Assembly: GCA_046153875.1 (NCBI GenBank)
Contig: JBJXFE010000041.1
Location: 62,001-126,000 of the forward strand
Source of the DNA: JBJXFE01 sp046153875
GTDB lineage: Bacteria; Planctomycetota; Phycisphaerae; Phycisphaerales; UBA1924
Direction of reading: 5' to 3'
DNA: 64,000 nucleotides
In this document: piece after piece, positions 50,038 to 57,585 of the stretch
Layout of the letters: each line of letters opens with the position of its first letter
Numbering within the stretch: the first letter of the stretch is position 1
Notes under the pieces: generated by a model
What the model was told of the DNA's origin: nothing
Database searches by the model: none
What the model saw: the letters and a program-made list of their open reading frames with translations, nothing else
Made by a program: the position numbers and the translations under genes

Positions 50038-50111
50038 CACGCCCGCCCGGATTCGAACCGGGGACCTGCGGTTTAGGAAACCGCCGCTCTATCCAACTGA
50101 GCTACGGGCGC
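50038..50111 (-). tRNA. tRNA-Arg (anticodon CCT)
   Basis: Minus-strand cloverleaf: acceptor GCGCCCG/CGGGCGT, D stem GCTC/GAGC, anticodon stem GCGGT/ACCGC with loop TTCCTAA, T stem CCCGG/CCGGG with loop TTCGAAT, discriminator G. Reads the rare AGG codon. CCA is not encoded. Confidence 0.96.
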
Positions 50112-50138
50112 ACGCCGCAAGTCTAGCGGGGGACGCCC

Positions 50139-50144
50139 TACCAT
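50139..50144 (+). promoter_or_regulatory. TACCAT -10-like element of ychF
   Basis: TACCAT about 25 bases before the ychF ATG, with the Shine-Dalgarno GGAGG at 50161-50165 between them. This is a leadered arrangement. Confidence 0.35.
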
Positions 50145-50169
50145 CAGCCCCGTTTCTACCGGAGGCCTC

Positions 50170-51258
50170 ATGGAAGTCGGCATCGTCGGGCTCCCCTACA
50201 CCGGCAAGACCATGCTCTTCGTCGCGCTCACCGGCCAGCCCCCGGACCCGGCGGGCATGAAGGCGAACGTCGGCATGGCCGCGATCCCCGACCCGCGCCT
50301 CGACACCATCTCCCGCCACATCCCCACCAAGAAGATCACCTCGGCCCAGCTCAAGGTCGTGGACATCCCCGGGCTCGTCCGCGGCTCTTCCAAGGGTGAA
50401 GGGCGCGGCAACGCCTTCCTCTCCGCGATCCGTGAGGTGGACGCCGTCATGCATGTCGTCCGCTGCTTCACCAAGGGCCCCGGCGGGCAGGAAGTCGCCC
50501 ATGTGGACGGTTCGCTCGACCCGATCCGCGACATCCGCACTGTCGAGGAGGAGCTGGTCCTGGCCGACCTGCAGCAGGTCGAGAGCGCGATTCCCAAGGC
50601 CGAGAAATCCGCGCGCCAGAAGACGCCGGAGAACCTCGCCCGCCTGAGCGTCCTCCAGAAAGTCGCGCCGATTCTCGGCGAGGGCCGACCCGCCCGCGAG
50701 TTGAAGCTCGACGACCCCGAGGAGAAAAGGGTCTGGCGCGGCCTCGCCTTCGTCTCCTCCCAGCCGGTGATGTACGTCGCCAACGTGGACGAGGACGACC
50801 TGGATGGCTCGGGCGCGCTGGCGTCGAAGGTGCGCGAGCACGCCAAGAGCGAGGGGGCCGGGTTCGTCGCCATCTGCGCACGCCTGGAGGCCGAGATCGC
50901 CGAGATCGCGCCCGGCGAGCGGGCCGAGATGCTCGCGTCGCTCGGGCTCGCCGAGCCCGGCCTGGCCAGGTTCGCCCGCGCGGCCTACGAACTGCTCGGG
51001 CTCCAGTCGTTCTACACCGCCGGCGAGAAAGAAGTCCGCGCGTGGACCATCCCCAAGGGCGCCACCGCCCCGCAGGCCGCGGGGGCGATCCACTCCGACT
51101 TCGAGCGCGGGTTCATCCGCGTCGAGGTCTTCTCGGTGGCGGACCTTGAATCCTTCAAGACCGAGAAGGCGATCCGCGAAGCCGGGAAGATGCGGACTGA
51201 AGGCAAGTCCTACGTCATGCGCGACGCGGACGTGTGCCACTTCCTGTTCAACGTGTGA
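50170..51258 (+). CDS. ychF: YchF/OLA1-family P-loop ATPase
   Basis: 362 aa, standard length. Obg-superfamily NTPase that interacts with ribosomes and represses oxidative stress responses. Walker A is GLPYTGKT at residues 7-14, G3 DIPGLVRG and, instead of the GTP-specific NKxD, the ATP-selecting NVDE in VANVDEDDL, typical of YchF. The C-terminal TGS domain (HSDFERGFIRVEV) is complete. Next gene (plsC) is convergent, stops 18 bp apart. Confidence 0.95.
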   Translation: MEVGIVGLPYTGKTMLFVALTGQPPDPAGMKANVGMAAIPDPRLDTISRHIPTKKITSAQLKVVDIPGLVRGSSKGEGRGNAFLSAIREVDAVMHVVRCFTKGPGGQEVAHVDGSLDPIRDIRTVEEELVLADLQQVESAIPKAEKSARQKTPENLARLSVLQKVAPILGEGRPARELKLDDPEEKRVWRGLAFVSSQPVMYVANVDEDDLDGSGALASKVREHAKSEGAGFVAICARLEAEIAEIAPGERAEMLASLGLAEPGLARFARAAYELLGLQSFYTAGEKEVRAWTIPKGATAPQAAGAIHSDFERGFIRVEVFSVADLESFKTEKAIREAGKMRTEGKSYVMRDADVCHFLFNV

Positions 51259-51260
51259 AC

Positions 51261-51280
51261 GTGGGGGGGGCTCCCCCTAC
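51261..51280. terminator. G-run/C-run hairpin between convergent ychF and plsC
   Basis: GTGGGGGGGG followed by CTCCCCCTAC can fold into a short hairpin with one G-T pair. It lies between two converging stop codons and overlaps the end of plsC. Confidence 0.3.
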
Positions 51281-52047
51281 GCCGGTCGTCGCAGCGCGCC
51301 GCGCGGACCGATCAAGCCGCTGGTCTCCGCGCCGATGAGCGCGGAGTCATCCGGGTCGCCCTTGATCCAACCCTCGAACCGCGAGCGCAGGTCCTCGGCG
51401 ATCTCGGCCGCCCCCAGCCCGCTGCCGCGGTATTGGATCGGCGGCATGAACGTCACCACGGACCTGCTGAACTGCTTGATGCTGTCCCACGCCGGGTCCA
51501 CGTCGGGCGTGCCCTCGACGACGACGGGCAGGACCGGCGCCCCCGATTTCTTGATGAGCAGCCCGACGCCGGGGAGGAACGGGCGCACCGTTCCTCGCGG
51601 ACGTGCGATCCCGCCTTCCGGGAACACGCCGATGACGCCCCCATCCCGCAGGTGCCGGATCGCTTCGCGGACACCCGCGATCTCGTCCCCCTGCCGGCTC
51701 ACGAAGATCACCCCGGCGAGCCGCCAGAGCCACTCGCCCCAGGGGTGGCGCATGTCCTGGGCCATGAGCCAGCGGATTTCGAACGCGCACGGCATCTGCA
51801 CGAGCACGGGATCAACGCCCGCGGTGTGGTTCGCCACGACGATCAGCGGCCCGGCATCGATCCCTTTGGGGATGTTCTCGACGCCGATCACCCGCAGGCG
51901 ATGCACCCCGATCGCGTAGATCCGCCCGAGCAGCCAGACGAGCCCGAACCCCGGTTCGGCGCGCGGGTTGTCCAGCAGCGCGCGGGCAAGGAACGCGAAG
52001 GCAACCCACGCCGCACTGATCAGGATGAACCACACAGCAACGGGCAC
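51277..52047 (-). CDS. plsC: 1-acyl-sn-glycerol-3-phosphate acyltransferase
   Basis: 256 aa. Transfers an acyl chain to lysophosphatidate during phospholipid synthesis at the inner membrane. The HxxxxD motif is NHTAGVDP (about 73-80) and the second block is VFPEGGIARPRG (about 140-151). A membrane helix is predicted at about 3-25. The GTG at 52047 is chosen because it begins at this helix; an ATG at 52134 would add 29 residues that overlap the promoter of rarA. rarA is divergent and begins 93 bp away. Confidence 0.85.
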   Translation of the reverse strand: MPVAVWFILISAAWVAFAFLARALLDNPRAEPGFGLVWLLGRIYAIGVHRLRVIGVENIPKGIDAGPLIVVANHTAGVDPVLVQMPCAFEIRWLMAQDMRHPWGEWLWRLAGVIFVSRQGDEIAGVREAIRHLRDGGVIGVFPEGGIARPRGTVRPFLPGVGLLIKKSGAPVLPVVVEGTPDVDPAWDSIKQFSRSVVTFMPPIQYRGSGLGAAEIAEDLRSRFEGWIKGDPDDSALIGAETSGLIGPRGALRRPA

Positions 52048-52128
52048 ATCGGATGTTAGCGGCCGCAAAGTCAACGTTTCCACGTCTGTCGCGGCTGCCT
52101 TCGGACCCGAGCGCCCCGGGAACACCCG

Positions 52129-52134
52129 TACCAT
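52129..52134 (+). promoter_or_regulatory. TACCAT -10-like element, rarA, spacer 5 nt to GTG
   Basis: TACCAT, five bases, GTG at 52140. It supports a leaderless transcript and the choice of GTG for rarA. Confidence 0.5.
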
Positions 52135-52139
52135 CCCGC

Positions 52140-53681
52140 GTGCCCGACCTGTGGTCCAAGTCACGCACCGCCGCGGTCCGCGCTGTCGAGCCGCTGGCCG
52201 TGCGGATGCGCCCGCGGACGCTCGAGGAGTTCGAGGGCCAGGAGCACATCCTGGGCGAGGGCAAGCTGCTCCGCCGGATGTTGCGCGCGGACGCGATGAC
52301 CTCGCTCCTGCTGCACGGCCCGCCGGGCACGGGCAAGACGACCCTCGCGGAGCTGATCGCGTCGCACACCCGCCGGCACTTCGAGCGCGAGAACGCCGCG
52401 TCCGTCGGCGTCAAGCGCATCCGCGAGATCATCGACGAAGCCGCCGCGCGGCTCTCGAGCCCCGCGAAGCAGCGGACCATCCTGTTCCTCGACGAGATCC
52501 ACCGCTTCACCCGCGCGCAGCAGGACGTGCTGCTCGCCGACGTGGAGCGGGGGGTCATCACCCTCATCGGCGCCACCACCGAGAACCCGCTCTTCGCCTG
52601 CAACTCCGCCCTCGTCAGCCGCAGCACGCTCCTGCGGCTCGAGCCCCTCACCGAGCCGCAGGTCACCGCCGTCGTCCGCCGCGCCATCGCCGACAAGGAG
52701 CGCGGCTACGGCACGCTGGACCTGCGTGTGACGGACGAGGCGATGCACGTCTGGGCCGTCAAATGCGACGGCGACGCCCGCAGGGCGCTGACAGCCCTGG
52801 AAGTCGCGGTGCTGTCCACGGTCGGAGAGAGACCCGCCACGGCGGGCAAGCTGCGAGACGGAGAGACGGAGAGACGAAGTGGAGCAGGTTCCGAACCGGA
52901 CACCTCGCCCTCTCCGGGCCCGTCCGCCGTGGCCGGCTCCGATTCCACTCCGTCTCTGCGTCTCTCCGTCTCTCCGTCTCTTCTCATCGACCTCCAGACC
53001 GCCCAGGACAGCATCCAGCAGAAGGCCGCGGTCTACGACGGGATCGGCGACGAGCACTACGACTCCATCAGCGCCATGATCAAGAGCGTCCGCGGCAGCG
53101 ACCCTGACGCGGCCGTGTTCTGGATCGCCCGCATGCTCGACGCCGGCGAGGACCCCCGGTTCATCGCGCGCCGCCTGGCCGTGCTCGCCAGCGAAGACAT
53201 CGGCAACGCCGACCCCCGCGCCATCATGGTCGCCGCGGCCGCGTGGGACCTCGTCGAGCGCATCGGCATGCCCGAGTGCCGCATCACGCTCGCCCAGGCC
53301 GCCACCTATCTCGCGCTCGCGCCCAAGAGCAACGCGTCGTACGTCGCGATCGAGGAAGCGTCAGCCGACGTGAAGGAGGGGCGGACGGTCCCCGTGCCGA
53401 TCTACCTCCGCGACAAGAACAGCTCGCCGGTGGCGAACGCCGACGGCAAGGGCGTCCGCACGGGCCAGGTCGGTGGTGAGAAGTACGAGTACAGCCACGA
53501 CGTCCCCGGGGCGATCACCGGCCAGGACTACCTCGGCGTCCCGAAGACCTACTACCGCCCGCTCGATTCGGGCGCCGAGAAGATGCTGGCCGCGCGGCTC
53601 GAAGAGGTCCGGCGCATCCGCAGCCACCTCCGGGGCCCGGGGTCGCCCCCGCCCAGAACCGGGCAAGCCGGGTCCGCGTAG
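52140..53681 (+). CDS. rarA: AAA+ replication-associated ATPase RarA/MgsA
   Basis: 513 aa, some 60-70 more than usual. Walker A is HGPPGTGKTTLAEL, Walker B LFLDEIHRF, sensor 1 IGATTENP and Arg finger SRSTLLRL. The C-terminal tetramerisation domain (DSIQQKAAVYDGIGDEHYDSISAMIKS, and YLALAPKSNASY) is intact. Between ALEVAVLST and IDLQTAQDSIQ a 50-55-residue insert replaces a short loop: ERPATAGKLRDGETERR, Pro/Ser filler, SLRLSVSPSLL, encoded by an inverted-repeat element at about 52820-52985. It acts at stalled forks and exchanges clamp or SSB-bound DNA; the insert lies in the linker and should be tolerated. Confidence 0.93.
   Translation: MPDLWSKSRTAAVRAVEPLAVRMRPRTLEEFEGQEHILGEGKLLRRMLRADAMTSLLLHGPPGTGKTTLAELIASHTRRHFERENAASVGVKRIREIIDEAAARLSSPAKQRTILFLDEIHRFTRAQQDVLLADVERGVITLIGATTENPLFACNSALVSRSTLLRLEPLTEPQVTAVVRRAIADKERGYGTLDLRVTDEAMHVWAVKCDGDARRALTALEVAVLSTVGERPATAGKLRDGETERRSGAGSEPDTSPSPGPSAVAGSDSTPSLRLSVSPSLLIDLQTAQDSIQQKAAVYDGIGDEHYDSISAMIKSVRGSDPDAAVFWIARMLDAGEDPRFIARRLAVLASEDIGNADPRAIMVAAAAWDLVERIGMPECRITLAQAATYLALAPKSNASYVAIEEASADVKEGRTVPVPIYLRDKNSSPVANADGKGVRTGQVGGEKYEYSHDVPGAITGQDYLGVPKTYYRPLDSGAEKMLAARLEEVRRIRSHLRGPGSPPPRTGQAGSA
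52820..52985 (+). repeat. Octamer inverted-repeat element inserted in frame in rarA
   Basis: It starts with a hairpin (CCCGCC-AC-GGCGGG, 52832-52845), then tandem GAGACGGA octamers (about 52854-52880). After 60 nt of unrelated sequence it ends with the reverse-complement octamers (TCCGTCTC type, 52947-52980). Arms around GAAGTGGA and TCCACTCC also match. All in one reading frame: RDGETERR on the left, SLRLSVSP on the right. Confidence 0.75.
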
Positions 53682-53769
53682 CGCCGATAGAGCTTCGTTC
53701 GTATCTTCGTTGACACCCCTTGCGGCCGGGATAGCGTTCCCGCCGCGGGCCCGGGCCTGACGGACCGTG

Positions 53770-55185
53770 ATGAACCAGCCGCCGCGCGAACCCGACTTGT
53801 CCGAGACCTCGCCGATGGCGCGTTCGGCGGGCGCCAGCGACACCGCGCCGATGCAGGTGGATCCGGGCATGCTCAAGCCCGTCACCCCGCCCATCACCAC
53901 CCAGGCCGCCGAGGCCCAGGTCCAGGAGCTCGCCAAGGGCGGGAGCAACATCGACACGCTGGTCGGCCGGCTCGTGGTCGATCAGGGCCTGGCGACGAGC
54001 GACGAGGTGCAGCACTGCCTCGAAGCCGCCAAGGCGATGCGCGAGGAGCACAACGACCGCTCGCTCGTGCAGCTTCTGGTGGACCACGAGTACGTCACCA
54101 AGCGCCAGATCGCCCGGCTCAAGCAGATCATCGAGGCCGAGCGGTCGGGCCAGAAGATCCCGGGGTACAAGATCATCGGCAAGCTCGGCGCCGGCGCCAT
54201 GGCGACGGTCTTCAAGGCCCGCCAGCTCAGCCTCGACCGCATGGTCGCCATCAAGGTCCTCCCGCGCAAGTTCACCACCAACGCGCAGTTCATCGAGCGG
54301 TTCTACGCCGAGGGGCGGGCCGCGGCCCAGCTCAACCACCCCAACATCGTCCAGGCCTACGACGTCGGCAAGGCCGGCGAGTACCACTACTTCGTGATGG
54401 AGTACGTCGAGGGCCGCACGGTCTACGACGACATCACCAAGCACAAGCGGTTCGACGAGCGCGAGGCGATCGACATCGTCACGCAGATCGCCGAGGCCCT
54501 CCAGCACGCCCACGAGCGCGGGCTCATCCACCGCGACGTGAAGCCCAAGAACATCATGATCAACCGCGAGGGCGTGGCGAAGCTGGCCGACATGGGCCTG
54601 GCCCGCGCGATCTCGGACAAGGAGGCCGCGGAGGCCGAGGCCGGCAAGGCCTTCGGCACGCCCTACTACATCAGCCCGGAGCAGATCCGCGGCGAGGTCA
54701 ACGTCGGCCCGCCCGCGGACGTCTACTCGCTCGGCGCGACCCTCTACCACATGGTCACCGGCAACGTCCCGTTCGACGGCAAGAACCCGTCGGCCGTGAT
54801 GCACAAGCACCTCAAGGCCGACCTGGTCCCGCCGGACCACGTCAACCCGAAGCTCTCCGCGGGGATTTCCGAGGTCATCGAGATGATGATGGCCAAGGAC
54901 CCCCGCAAGCGCTACCCGAACTGCAAGGACCTTCTGGTGGACCTTCGGGCCGTGCGCAAGGGGGAGCCCCCGCCGATCGCCCACAAGGAGTTTGTCCCGG
55001 GCGCCCACCTGGCCAGCCTCGTGGCCGCGGAGGCCAGCGCGCCGGCCGACCTGGCCGTGGACTCCAGCCTGAGCGTGTCGGATCGCCCGCTGGTGCGCGA
55101 GCCGCTGGTGATCGCGTTGATCGTGGTGGCGGCCGTCAGCATCGCGTTTAACGCGATCCTGATCGCGTTCGTTCAGGGCGGCTGA
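53770..55185 (+). CDS. Membrane-anchored Ser/Thr protein kinase with N-terminal GspE-N/MshEN-like domain
   Basis: 471 aa. Residues about 55-130 resemble the N-terminal domain of type II secretion ATPases (GRLVVDQGLATSDEVQHCLEA, EYVTKRQIARLKQ), here in front of a Hanks-type kinase. Kinase motifs: Gly-rich GKLGAGAMATV, VAIKVLP, catalytic loop HRDVKPKNIM, DMG in place of DFG, GTPYYISPEQ. The C-terminus has one membrane helix (about 447-467) so the kinase is cytoplasmic. GTGATG at 53767; the ATG is used. Potential ligand sensing by the N-terminal domain is inference. Confidence 0.85.
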   Translation: MNQPPREPDLSETSPMARSAGASDTAPMQVDPGMLKPVTPPITTQAAEAQVQELAKGGSNIDTLVGRLVVDQGLATSDEVQHCLEAAKAMREEHNDRSLVQLLVDHEYVTKRQIARLKQIIEAERSGQKIPGYKIIGKLGAGAMATVFKARQLSLDRMVAIKVLPRKFTTNAQFIERFYAEGRAAAQLNHPNIVQAYDVGKAGEYHYFVMEYVEGRTVYDDITKHKRFDEREAIDIVTQIAEALQHAHERGLIHRDVKPKNIMINREGVAKLADMGLARAISDKEAAEAEAGKAFGTPYYISPEQIRGEVNVGPPADVYSLGATLYHMVTGNVPFDGKNPSAVMHKHLKADLVPPDHVNPKLSAGISEVIEMMMAKDPRKRYPNCKDLLVDLRAVRKGEPPPIAHKEFVPGAHLASLVAAEASAPADLAVDSSLSVSDRPLVREPLVIALIVVAAVSIAFNAILIAFVQGG

Positions 55186-55211
55186 GCCTTGCTTGTGGGG
55201 CCGATTGCCCG

Positions 55212-55217
55212 TACTGT
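55212..55217 (+). promoter_or_regulatory. TACTGT -10-like element for infC
   Basis: TACTGT at 55212-55217 would begin a leader of about 255 nt before the ATC start of infC. Confidence 0.35.
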
Positions 55218-55268
55218 TGTCGGGGGTTGGAAGGGCCCAACCGGGGTCGGGCCCGTCGTCGGAATCGC

Positions 55269-55349
55269 ATGAGCGTGCCGCAGAAGCCCACGAATCCGCC
55301 GTTCTTGTCCCCGCGATCGCGGGCGCCCTCGGGCGTCGCCGCCCGATGA
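55269..55349 (+). other. Possible 26-codon upstream ORF in the infC leader
   Basis: ATG at 55269 to TGA at 55349 encodes a 26-residue Pro-rich peptide beginning MSVPQKPTN. It lies within the presumed infC leader, 131 nt before the infC start. GGAA is the only Shine-Dalgarno candidate. Could be chance. Confidence 0.25.
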
Positions 55350-55427
55350 CCGCGTCCCGCGACACGATCGTCCGACACAAAGCCGTGCCCGCGCCGTGCG
55401 GGGCGGAGTCCGGAGTGTGCTGAGCCC

Positions 55428-55448
55428 GCCGGGCGCTGTCCGCCCGGC
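55428..55448 (+). promoter_or_regulatory. Stable hairpin in the infC leader
   Basis: Perfect 8-bp stem GCCGGGCG/CGCCCGGC with loop CTGTC, ending 19 nt before the AAGGAG Shine-Dalgarno of infC. A candidate for translational or attenuation control. Confidence 0.45.
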
Positions 55449-55480
55449 CCGAGCCCGAAGGTCTTCCAAGGAGAGCGCGT

Positions 55481-56251
55481 ATCAACGGCAGACGGTTTGA
55501 TCGAGGCGGCCCGCCGGTCCAGCGGACCCGCGTGAATCACCTGATCCGGATCACACCCGTGCGGGTGGTGGGCCCGGAGAACGAGCAGATCGGCGTCGTC
55601 GAGACGTCCGAGGCGCTCAAGATGGCCTTCGAGAAGGGCATGGACCTGGTCGAGATCTCGCCGGACGCGCGCCCGCCCGTCTGCAAGATCATGGACTACG
55701 GCAAGTACAAGTACGAGCTCTCCAAGCAGCAGAAGAGCAAGTCCGGGTCGAAGGCGACGGAGATGAAGCAGGTCCGCCTGGGGCGGTCCGTCAAAATCGA
55801 CCCGCACGACGTGCAGATCCGCATCGACCAGTCGCGCAAGTTCCTCATCGCCGGGCACAAGGTGCAGTTCGTCCAGCGTTTCCGCGGGCGCGAGATCACC
55901 CACCGCGAGCTGGGCCTCGACCACCTGCGCGAGTGCGTCAACAAGCTCGCGGACATCTCGAAGGTTGAGCAGACGCCCCGGTGGTTCGGCAAGGAGGCGA
56001 GCATCATCCTCGCGCCGGACAAGGTGAAGATCGAGGCGATCAAGCGCAAGGCGGACAAGGAGAAGGCCGGCTCGGCCAAGCCCGAAGCGGGCGCCGCGAA
56101 ACCCGAGGGCGCCCCGCCGAAGCCCGGAGCAACCGGCGCTGAACCCGCCGCGCCCAAGCCCCGCGTCACCCGTCCGAAGACCGCCGCGCCCACCGAAGCC
56201 GCCGCGCCCGCGGTACAGGCCCCGGCCGCCGCTCCCGCCCCGGCGCACTAG
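55481..56251 (+). CDS. infC: Translation initiation factor IF-3 with ATC start codon
   Basis: 256 aa if initiated at ATC 55481. Evidence for ATC: an optimal AAGGAG at 55468-55473 with a 7-nt spacer, and conserved N-terminal residues NGRRFDRGGPPVQRTRVNHL lying in the same frame before the next usual start (GTG 55532), which would remove them. IF-3 controls start-codon fidelity and represses its own mRNA through a non-AUG start. N-domain (NHLIRITPVRVVGPENEQIG), linker and C-domain (KVQFVQRFRGREITHRELG) are intact. An Ala/Pro/Lys-rich tail of about 70 residues is added. rpmI and rplT do not follow. Confidence 0.9.
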   Translation: MNGRRFDRGGPPVQRTRVNHLIRITPVRVVGPENEQIGVVETSEALKMAFEKGMDLVEISPDARPPVCKIMDYGKYKYELSKQQKSKSGSKATEMKQVRLGRSVKIDPHDVQIRIDQSRKFLIAGHKVQFVQRFRGREITHRELGLDHLRECVNKLADISKVEQTPRWFGKEASIILAPDKVKIEAIKRKADKEKAGSAKPEAGAAKPEGAPPKPGATGAEPAAPKPRVTRPKTAAPTEAAAPAVQAPAAAPAPAH

Positions 56252-56416
56252 CGCCGGCCCGCCTCACTGATCCCGCACGCGGCGCCCCCGAGCGCACAGC
56301 CCGCACAGCTTGCCGCCGCACGTCCTCTCCGGCGTGGGCGGGCGGCTTCGCGTTTCGCACATCCGCCGAGTCGGTCGGGCCCTTCATCACGCCCGGCCGC
56401 GGGGGAGGGCCGCGCC

Positions 56417-57463
56417 ATGCGTCGGACGATCCGCAATGTTCTCGGTCGCAACGGTCGGGCGAATGCGGGCGAGCCGGTGCCGCTCTTCGACGCGCTGGAG
56501 CAGCGCTCTCTTCTCTCCGCGACCTTCTCCAGCGGCCTGCTCATCCTCGAGGGCGACGCGGGCGACAACACCATGGCCATCCAGGCCGGCGTCAACCCCG
56601 GCGAGGTCACGGTCATGGGCGTCCCCGGCGTGGCCGACGGCACCGGGTACACCGGCGTCACCGGCATCATCGCCCGCGGGTGGAACGGCAACGACTCCAT
56701 CACCGTCGTCGGCGGCGTCGTGAACCCGTCCGGCGGGCTCATCGGCGTCTGGCTCAACGGCGGCAACGGCGACGACACCCTCGTCGGCGGTGACGGCAAC
56801 GACCTCATCGCCGGGTGGTTCGGCAACGACGCGCTCTCCGGCGGCGCGGGCGACGACGCCCTCCTGGGTCAGATCGGCAACGACGCCGTCCACGGCGAGG
56901 ACGGCAACGACATCGTCAGCGGCGGCTACGGCTGGGACGACATGTCCGGCGGCAACGGCAACGACGCCCTCCACGGCGGGTGGGGCAACGACCAGATGGA
57001 CGGCGGCGCCAGCACCGATGTCCTCTGGGGCCACGGCGGCGACGACCTGATGTTCGGCGGTGACGGCAACGACATCGTCCTGGGCCACTGGGGCAACGAC
57101 ACCATCTCCGGCGGCAACGGGCACGACCTCGTCCACGGCGGGTGGGGCAACGACATCGTCAACGGCGACGCGGGCAACGACGCCGTCGTCGGCCTGTGGG
57201 ATAACGACATCTGCAGCGGCGGCACCGGCGACGACGCGGTGGACGGCGGCGAGGGCAACGACGACCTGCGCGGCGACGACGGCAACGACGCCATCGCCGG
57301 CTGGGGCGGCGACGATGTCATCTCCGGCGGCGCCGGCAACGACCTCATCATGGGCGGCGGCGGGAACAACACCGTCAGCGGCGGCTCGGGCATCAACATC
57401 ACCAACGGCATCCTCGACCCCGAGTATTGGGAGACGTGGCTGGAGCTGCACGGGATCGGTTGA
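56417..57463 (+). CDS. RTX-like calcium-binding repeat protein with LEPR-type signal
   Basis: 348 aa. N-terminus: basic residues, then FDALEQRSLLSATF, the planctomycete LEQR/LEPR export motif, without a classical signal peptide. From about residue 110 onwards tandem nonapeptides GGxGNDxx(L/I) run nearly to the end (more than 15 copies), which form calcium-bound beta-rolls in secreted RTX proteins. Several copies carry tryptophan (GGWGNDxxxG), unusual for RTX repeats. No type I secretion genes are nearby. GGAGGG precedes the ATG. The C-terminal EYWETWLELHGIG is not repeat-like. Confidence 0.85.
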   Translation: MRRTIRNVLGRNGRANAGEPVPLFDALEQRSLLSATFSSGLLILEGDAGDNTMAIQAGVNPGEVTVMGVPGVADGTGYTGVTGIIARGWNGNDSITVVGGVVNPSGGLIGVWLNGGNGDDTLVGGDGNDLIAGWFGNDALSGGAGDDALLGQIGNDAVHGEDGNDIVSGGYGWDDMSGGNGNDALHGGWGNDQMDGGASTDVLWGHGGDDLMFGGDGNDIVLGHWGNDTISGGNGHDLVHGGWGNDIVNGDAGNDAVVGLWDNDICSGGTGDDAVDGGEGNDDLRGDDGNDAIAGWGGDDVISGGAGNDLIMGGGGNNTVSGGSGINITNGILDPEYWETWLELHGIG

Positions 57464-57505
57464 GCCGAGCCGCGGGGTCGGGCGTGAACAGCACGGAACT
57501 TCATG

Positions 57506-57533
57506 CCTCACGGGCGCGCCCGCGCCCGTGAGG
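57506..57533. terminator. Strong hairpin between convergent genes
   Basis: Perfect 12-bp stem CCTCACGGGCGC/GCGCCCGTGAGG with a four-base loop, between the RTX-like gene and the converging MacB-type gene. Without a T-tract, but the symmetry suits bidirectional termination. Confidence 0.55.
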
Positions 57534-57585
57534 TGTCATTTCAAGGGCGTCCGGTTCCGTGCCGCCCCCCATCGGTGAGGCGCGA

